Shown here in pieces: positions 59,334 to 64,000 of a DNA stretch of 64,000 nt. Below the pieces are notes generated by a model. It did no database searches. It worked only from the letters and a program-made list of their open reading frames with translations, and was not told where the DNA came from. The stretch covers positions 1,995,501 through 2,059,500 of the forward strand of contig NZ_CP013118.1 in assembly GCF_001443605.1 (NCBI RefSeq). The letters are read 5' to 3'. Position 1 is the first letter of the stretch; each line of letters begins with the position of its first letter. The stretch is from Salinivirga cyanobacteriivorans. GTDB lineage: Bacteria; Bacteroidota; Bacteroidia; Bacteroidales; Salinivirgaceae. A program made the translations under genes and the position numbers.

Positions 59334-60310
59334 TACCTGTTGTCGTTAAAGAAAGAATTACTTTGATCATTTGGCCTGGAAGAATAAATAATATAATCAA
59401 CTTCTCCAATAATTTCGCTTTCTTTTACAAGCCCCCAATGTCTGCTATCACATGAATAATCCCTATTATCACCCATAACAAAATATGTTTTCTCTTTTTG
59501 ATTATTATCACTATCCATTTTTTGAGATATTATAATCTGCTTAAAATGGTTACCTACAGCAAGGGAATCATGTTGGTATAAAAATGGATAATTAGTTTTT
59601 TTCAATTGTAGTTTAAAACCATTTTTTCCTTTATTTTCAACAAACTGATCACGATAAATCACCTTATTAACACAGGGTAACGACTCAATTTTAGCCAATT
59701 GTGCCTCGTTCACTGAAGCATAGAAAACAGTATCATTTAATCGAAATTTCACTTCACTTTTATTTTTAAATAAACAATTCTCAAGGTCTGGATTTCGATT
59801 CAATATAACAACATAATGATAATTGACTTTGCTACCTTGCGGGATAAGATGGTTATTAATAAACAAGTTGCCATTTTCCATAGCAATAGTATCCCCGCCC
59901 AGGCCTACACATCGCTTTATAAGTATTTTTTTACTATGCGGATTTTTAAATGCAATCAAATCATTTCTTTCAATTTTTAGAAAAGATCTTTTTTTTACAT
60001 ACTTATTGACCCAAACCATATCATTTGGATAAATCGTAGGAAGCATTGAGTTGGTGGGTACGGTATAGACAGATCCAATAAAAAGCCTTACCCAAATTGC
60101 AATGAAAACAAAAATTATAATGAAAACCACAATCGATAACACCTTAGCGAAAACACTATTGTTTTGAATCTTAAAAAACAAAAGGACTATGGGTATTAGG
60201 AGTAGACCCCCCACCCCTGAAATTATTGCTGACCCAGCAAATAAAACAATGGTTATAATTAAAACCATTGCAATAGATGTCCTTAGTTTAACTTTTAACA
60301 TTTGAGGCAA
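59333..60310 (-). CDS. lepB: Signal peptidase I (S26) inside an RND operon
   Basis: This 325-residue protein has two or three N-terminal TM helices (~12-47 and ~56-80), then the S26 catalytic core. The nucleophile is Ser88 in PTNSMLPT, the general base Lys132 in ILIKRCVGLGGD, and box E is GDNRDYSCDSRHWG. A Bacteroidota-type insertion lies between (~160-270). It cleaves signal peptides of exported proteins. Its gene overlaps the end of the upstream RND gene by 23 nt, and its stop overlaps the next RND start by 1 nt. The coupling suggests a dedicated role, or at least strict co-expression. The start could also be Met4 (60301). A housekeeping LepB may exist elsewhere. Confidence 0.92.
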   Translation of the reverse strand: MPQMLKVKLRTSIAMVLIITIVLFAGSAIISGVGGLLLIPIVLLFFKIQNNSVFAKVLSIVVFIIIFVFIAIWVRLFIGSVYTVPTNSMLPTIYPNDMVWVNKYVKKRSFLKIERNDLIAFKNPHSKKILIKRCVGLGGDTIAMENGNLFINNHLIPQGSKVNYHYVVILNRNPDLENCLFKNKSEVKFRLNDTVFYASVNEAQLAKIESLPCVNKVIYRDQFVENKGKNGFKLQLKKTNYPFLYQHDSLAVGNHFKQIIISQKMDSDNNQKEKTYFVMGDNRDYSCDSRHWGLVKESEIIGEVDYIIYSSRPNDQSNSFFNDNR

Positions 60311-63300
60311 TCTTCTTAAAAGTATAAAACAGGATTGGAATAATAAACAAACTTACCAATGTTCCAACTGCCATTCCTGCGATTAAAGAAACAGCTAATG
60401 ATTTTTGCAAATCTGCACCGATTCCGGTCATGAATAAAAAAGGCACCATTGCGAAAATCGTGGTTAAACTCGTCATTAGTATTGGCCTCAACCTGATGCG
60501 CCCTCCTGCAAATATTGAATTTATGAGGGTATAACCTGATAAGTTCAAACGGTTAATTGCATCAATTTTCAAAATAGAATCATTCACAATAATTCCCACC
60601 ATTACAATGATTCCAATTAAAGACATCACATTAACAGAAATACCAGAAAGGTATAGAATTAACAATGCCCCTGCAATATCTAACGGGATTTCGATGAGTA
60701 CTATGAGTGGGAGCACCAAAGATTCAAATTGGGCAGCCAGAATGAAATATAATAGTAAAATCGAGATTAACAATACTATCATCATTTGACGAATCATTTG
60801 CTGATTGCTAATAATACTGCCACTCCAATTCAGTAAATAATCTTTAATTGTTTCAAAATGTTTTGATACTTGCTGCTGTTTAGCTTTGTAATTTGAAGCG
60901 TTGGCCATCACATTCATTGATTGATAAACTCCATTTTCTCCGGCAATAATTTTGTTAAATGATTGATTTTGACTAACGCTAATTAAATCTCTCAAGGGGA
61001 TTGATTCACTATTGGCATTTATGACAAAACTATGCTGAATGGCTTCATAAAAATTCGAATTTGAAGCAGAAATAATAATTGGTAAAGACCATTGTTGATC
61101 GTCAATATTAGTAATATGGTAGTTACCAAAAATCATTTTTAGTTTTCTGACTAACATTTTGGCGGGTACTTGATAAAGAAGGAGATTTTCTCTTTTAAAA
61201 GCTATTTGAATATAATTCGCCCCTAATATGTCTTGTTGCCTGATAAAAGGAAATTGCTTTTGAAGGTTCTTGCCTATTCGCTTCATCTCAGAAAATCGAA
61301 GTCCGGCAGATCGTTTGGCATGCAATATTTCTAAAATAAGAGGTGCTTGCTGGTCTCCAAATATTAAACTGAATGCACTTTCTGCTGGTTTAAAATCATA
61401 TTTTGCATTTGTATAATTTGTATTAAAAAAGGTTTTAATTTTTTGTTTAACTAATGAAACATCCTTAACATTCCGTAATTCAACATATATTTTGCTTTCA
61501 CTTGATTTTTGATTTTCCTCTGGGTTTAGGGTGTAATTCTGTTTTCCCACATATAGAGTGGTGTTTTCACTATGTGATTCGATTAATTTTGTAAGCAGCA
61601 CACTTCTTTTTTTATTTTCATGCACATCTATTGGAGCGTCCCAATCAATTTCCACAAATAACTCCTTTTGCCTGATGTTTGGAAGTTTCTTTTTATCAAT
61701 CTGGATATAGGAAATTATGCCACTAATTAATAAAACCAGAACGATAGTTCCAATTATGACTGGTTTACGAAAGGATTTAATAAGTAATTTTTCATAAATT
61801 AAGTGATACCATGCATGTTTGACCTTACCTATTGAACTTTTTGCATCATTTTTTGGATGCATTAGCTTGAAGGACACAGGTATCAATGTAATGGAAACAA
61901 TGTAAGATGATAAAAGGCCTATTGTGACAGCCAAAGCCTGATCGAGTAATAATGCTCCCGGAAGCCCGCCAATATATATCATGGGCAAGAAAATAGCACA
62001 AGTAGTTAGCACAGAACTCAATAGAGGCCTTATAATTTCATTTGTACCTATTTCGCATGCCTTGAGTATGGGGTTCTTTTCTTGCCAATACCTGGTTATA
62101 TTATCAACAACAATAATTGTATTGTCTATCATTAGACCAATGCCTAACACCAACCCTGAAAGAGAAATAATATTGATACTTAAATTGAACAGGTAAAAAA
62201 ACAAAATACTGATTAATAAAGATACGGGAATGGCAACACCAATTAAAATAGGAGTTTGCCACCTTTTAATAAAAACCAGCATTACAATGAAAGCAAGAAT
62301 ACTACCGAGCCACAGTGTATTCATTAAATTGTTTAATGAATAATTGAGTAAACGTGTTTGATCCCTGATTTTCTCGAACTTCAAAAATGGATAGTCCTGA
62401 ATAATTTGATCTACAAGTTTATTAAGTTCTTCCTGCATCTGAGAAATACGAGTACCTGCTTTTTTTACAACTGCAATGGAAACGGCTTGAGCATTATTGC
62501 TTGTAATTATGCCTTCCCTGTCCCTAACTATTTTATTAATGAATGCAATATCTTTAAGTCTAACCTTTTTTTCAGGGGTAGAAATCCAAATATTTTGAAT
62601 TTGTTCAATATTATTTATTTGGGTTTCAAATGTCAGGTTATACTCGTAGATACCTTCTTTAGCTACAATAGATCCAATATTAATGTGATTTGTTAAAATA
62701 GCATTTTCTATATCTTCAAACGATATGTTTAAAGCCTTCATTTGTTTTTCTTTAGGTCTTATTTGAATTTGCTCAGCTACCGTACCGCTCACATCTGCCA
62801 ATGCAACACCTTCAAGCTGTTCCAAACGCCTGCTGATAACATTTGAAGCGAAATTACTTAATTCAGTAAATTGCACAGCTGAATCTTCTTTTGCAGAAAT
62901 ATTCAAATAAAAAACGGGAATATCTGAAACAGATGACTTTACAACCCTGGGCCTATCAACCTTAATTGATAAATGCCCTAATACCCGGTCAATTTTTTCG
63001 TTTACTTCAATAAATGCAAGGTCGGTGTTCGTCTCAAAATGCAGTCGTATTTCAATACTACCATTTCCATTTTCTGATAGTGATTTTATATCTTTTAATC
63101 CCCGAACTTGTTGTAGTTTTTCCCGTAAGGGTTTTATCACAGAATTTTCCGTTTGACGAGCATCTAATTGAGGGTTAGTAACTTTTACAGTGATAACTGG
63201 AACATCGATATCAGGCATTAATGCTATGGGTATTTTTTGAATAGCAATTACACCTAACAAAACGAAAGCCACATATACCATTGAAACCGCAATGGGGCGG

Positions 63301-63320
63301 TTTACAAGAAAACGAATCAT
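60288..63320 (-). CDS. RND efflux transporter (HAE1/AcrB-like), first pump of the operon
   Basis: This 1010-residue RND pump has an N-terminal MIRFLVNRPIAVSMVYVAF helix (split for the motif) and porter domains. TM4 reads LGIGLMIDNTIIVVDNI, with Asp at the AcrB 407 position and Asn at 408. The TM10-11 segment is RLRPILMTSLTTIFAMVPF and the C-terminus is basic. The family exports hydrophobic compounds or lipids by proton antiport. The start overlaps the adaptor stop by 4 nt (ATGA). It should work with the adaptor cut by the window edge. No TolC gene lies between, so the channel gene is either upstream beyond the window or shared with the MacAB-type operon. Confidence 0.92.
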   Translation of the reverse strand: MIRFLVNRPIAVSMVYVAFVLLGVIAIQKIPIALMPDIDVPVITVKVTNPQLDARQTENSVIKPLREKLQQVRGLKDIKSLSENGNGSIEIRLHFETNTDLAFIEVNEKIDRVLGHLSIKVDRPRVVKSSVSDIPVFYLNISAKEDSAVQFTELSNFASNVISRRLEQLEGVALADVSGTVAEQIQIRPKEKQMKALNISFEDIENAILTNHINIGSIVAKEGIYEYNLTFETQINNIEQIQNIWISTPEKKVRLKDIAFINKIVRDREGIITSNNAQAVSIAVVKKAGTRISQMQEELNKLVDQIIQDYPFLKFEKIRDQTRLLNYSLNNLMNTLWLGSILAFIVMLVFIKRWQTPILIGVAIPVSLLISILFFYLFNLSINIISLSGLVLGIGLMIDNTIIVVDNITRYWQEKNPILKACEIGTNEIIRPLLSSVLTTCAIFLPMIYIGGLPGALLLDQALAVTIGLLSSYIVSITLIPVSFKLMHPKNDAKSSIGKVKHAWYHLIYEKLLIKSFRKPVIIGTIVLVLLISGIISYIQIDKKKLPNIRQKELFVEIDWDAPIDVHENKKRSVLLTKLIESHSENTTLYVGKQNYTLNPEENQKSSESKIYVELRNVKDVSLVKQKIKTFFNTNYTNAKYDFKPAESAFSLIFGDQQAPLILEILHAKRSAGLRFSEMKRIGKNLQKQFPFIRQQDILGANYIQIAFKRENLLLYQVPAKMLVRKLKMIFGNYHITNIDDQQWSLPIIISASNSNFYEAIQHSFVINANSESIPLRDLISVSQNQSFNKIIAGENGVYQSMNVMANASNYKAKQQQVSKHFETIKDYLLNWSGSIISNQQMIRQMMIVLLISILLLYFILAAQFESLVLPLIVLIEIPLDIAGALLILYLSGISVNVMSLIGIIVMVGIIVNDSILKIDAINRLNLSGYTLINSIFAGGRIRLRPILMTSLTTIFAMVPFLFMTGIGADLQKSLAVSLIAGMAVGTLVSLFIIPILFYTFKKIASNVKS

Positions 63321-64000
63321 TGGGATTTAATCTTTGTAGCGTAAACAATTTTCTTATGACTTAACCGCTCATTATTATCTATGATAATTGTATCACCAAC
63401 CTTTAACCCATTTTTTATAAGATACTCATCTGTATTTTCATTGCCAATTTCCACATAATTCCAAATGGCAACTGAATCATTCTTAAGCGTAAAGACTACA
63501 TGCTTTTTTTGTCTTTTGAGTACAGCTTTTTTAGGAATTGTAATTTGTTTTCCTTTATTAATTGTGATTTTAACTTTTACATTCATACCAGCTAATAAAC
63601 CCTTGTCAGAGTTGTTTACAATCCCATACACATCAACAACTCCATTGACATCAACCCTGGGGTTTATATGATCTATTGTGCCCTGATAGGTATCTCCGGA
63701 AACTGTTTCAATAATAATACCCTGCCCAAGATTTACAATATCAATTTCGCTTTCAATGATTTTAAATTTCACAATAAAGTTTTTATTATCAATAAGCGTG
63801 CATAGCGGACTACCTGCATCTATTTTTTCATATTGATTTGCCTCAAGGTCAGCTATTACACCAGCAAAAGGAGCTTTAATAATGGTTTTTTCAATGGCAT
63901 TTTTTGCTTCTGCCAGGGCTAGTTTTGCACTGGCAACACCAGATCGTATTTTAGCGACCTCCATTATCTCCTTAGGTATCTGGGTAGAATCGTCAACAGA
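63317..64000 (-). CDS. RND periplasmic adaptor (HlyD/MFP family), partial
   Basis: The frame stays open to the window edge, so only the C-terminal ~227 residues are seen. Visible features are the end of the alpha-hairpin (SAKLALAEAKNAIEKT), the lipoyl-domain strand IIKAPFAGVIADLE, the beta-barrel (IVNLGQGIIIETVSGD, ISP-like INPRVD) and the membrane-proximal domain (IPKKAVLKRQKKHVVF, GLKVGDTIII). The ATG at 63964 is internal, because homologous hairpin sequence continues upstream. It couples with the RND gene via a 4-nt overlap. Confidence 0.9.
   Translation of the reverse strand, partial: SVDDSTQIPKEIMEVAKIRSGVASAKLALAEAKNAIEKTIIKAPFAGVIADLEANQYEKIDAGSPLCTLIDNKNFIVKFKIIESEIDIVNLGQGIIIETVSGDTYQGTIDHINPRVDVNGVVDVYGIVNNSDKGLLAGMNVKVKITINKGKQITIPKKAVLKRQKKHVVFTLKNDSVAIWNYVEIGNENTDEYLIKNGLKVGDTIIIDNNERLSHKKIVYATKIKSQ

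Overview
The window reads as a chromosomal segment of a member of the Bacteroidota, most likely a Bacteroidales or Marinilabiliales-type organism. The support is indirect but consistent. Three proteins end in type IX secretion (T9SS) sorting domains, and there is an S46 dipeptidyl-peptidase, a gingipain-type (C25) protease and the long three-domain form of IspG. Several genes are preceded by the Bacteroidota -7 promoter element TAnnTTTG, and Shine-Dalgarno sequences are generally absent. There is no rRNA or tRNA in the window to fix the taxonomy. I saw no CRISPR array, insertion sequence or prophage.

Layout, 1-12.3 kb: the 3' end of a class I fructose-bisphosphate aldolase; a patatin/PlsC lipid pair behind a 9-bp inverted repeat; rlmN; a secreted S46 DPP7-like peptidase; tandem paralogous small lipoproteins; two paralogous small secreted proteins; a decayed OprP-type porin next to an intact FMN-binding secreted protein; a YebC-family protein; and an aromatic amino acid ammonia-lyase with a perfect LacI-type palindrome at its start.

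12.3-18.4 kb is a vitamin B12 uptake operon on the minus strand. It runs from a TAnnTTTG promoter through a cobalamin riboswitch to a surface protein that joins a beta-propeller to a DUF4465 domain, a second T9SS-sorted surface protein, and a BtuB-like TonB-dependent receptor. 18.4-22.7 kb holds isoprenoid genes in two divergent operons: ispG with a TlpA-like thioredoxin, and cmk with ispH. 22.8-25.6 kb is a two-gene unit of unknown product: a class I glutamine amidotransferase followed by a D-Ala-D-Ala-ligase-like ATP-grasp fused to a degenerate M20 peptidase domain.

25.6-44.5 kb contains an unknown secreted protein, dGTPase, a 1709-residue C25 protease with five Ig-like repeats, a MEDS-domain protein plus PAS/GAF histidine kinase, a very large outer-membrane protein, a lipoprotein, Hsp20 and an S9 peptidase. 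44.5-52.1 kb contains membrane proteins, an isolated OppC-type permease, a three-gene coiled-coil envelope cluster and a sensor kinase with an ABC-type periplasmic binding domain. 52.1-64 kb is efflux: a MacA/MacB-permease/TolC operon without an ATPase gene, then a tightly overlapping operon of adaptor (cut by the window end), RND pump, signal peptidase I and a second RND pump.

The strongest candidates for something undescribed are the amidotransferase/ATP-grasp-M20 pair (22.8-25.6 kb), the propeller-DUF4465-T9SS fusion under a B12 riboswitch (15.8-17.9 kb), and the signal peptidase embedded between two RND pumps (56.2-63.3 kb). All functional statements rest on motif reading by eye. No database search was run.
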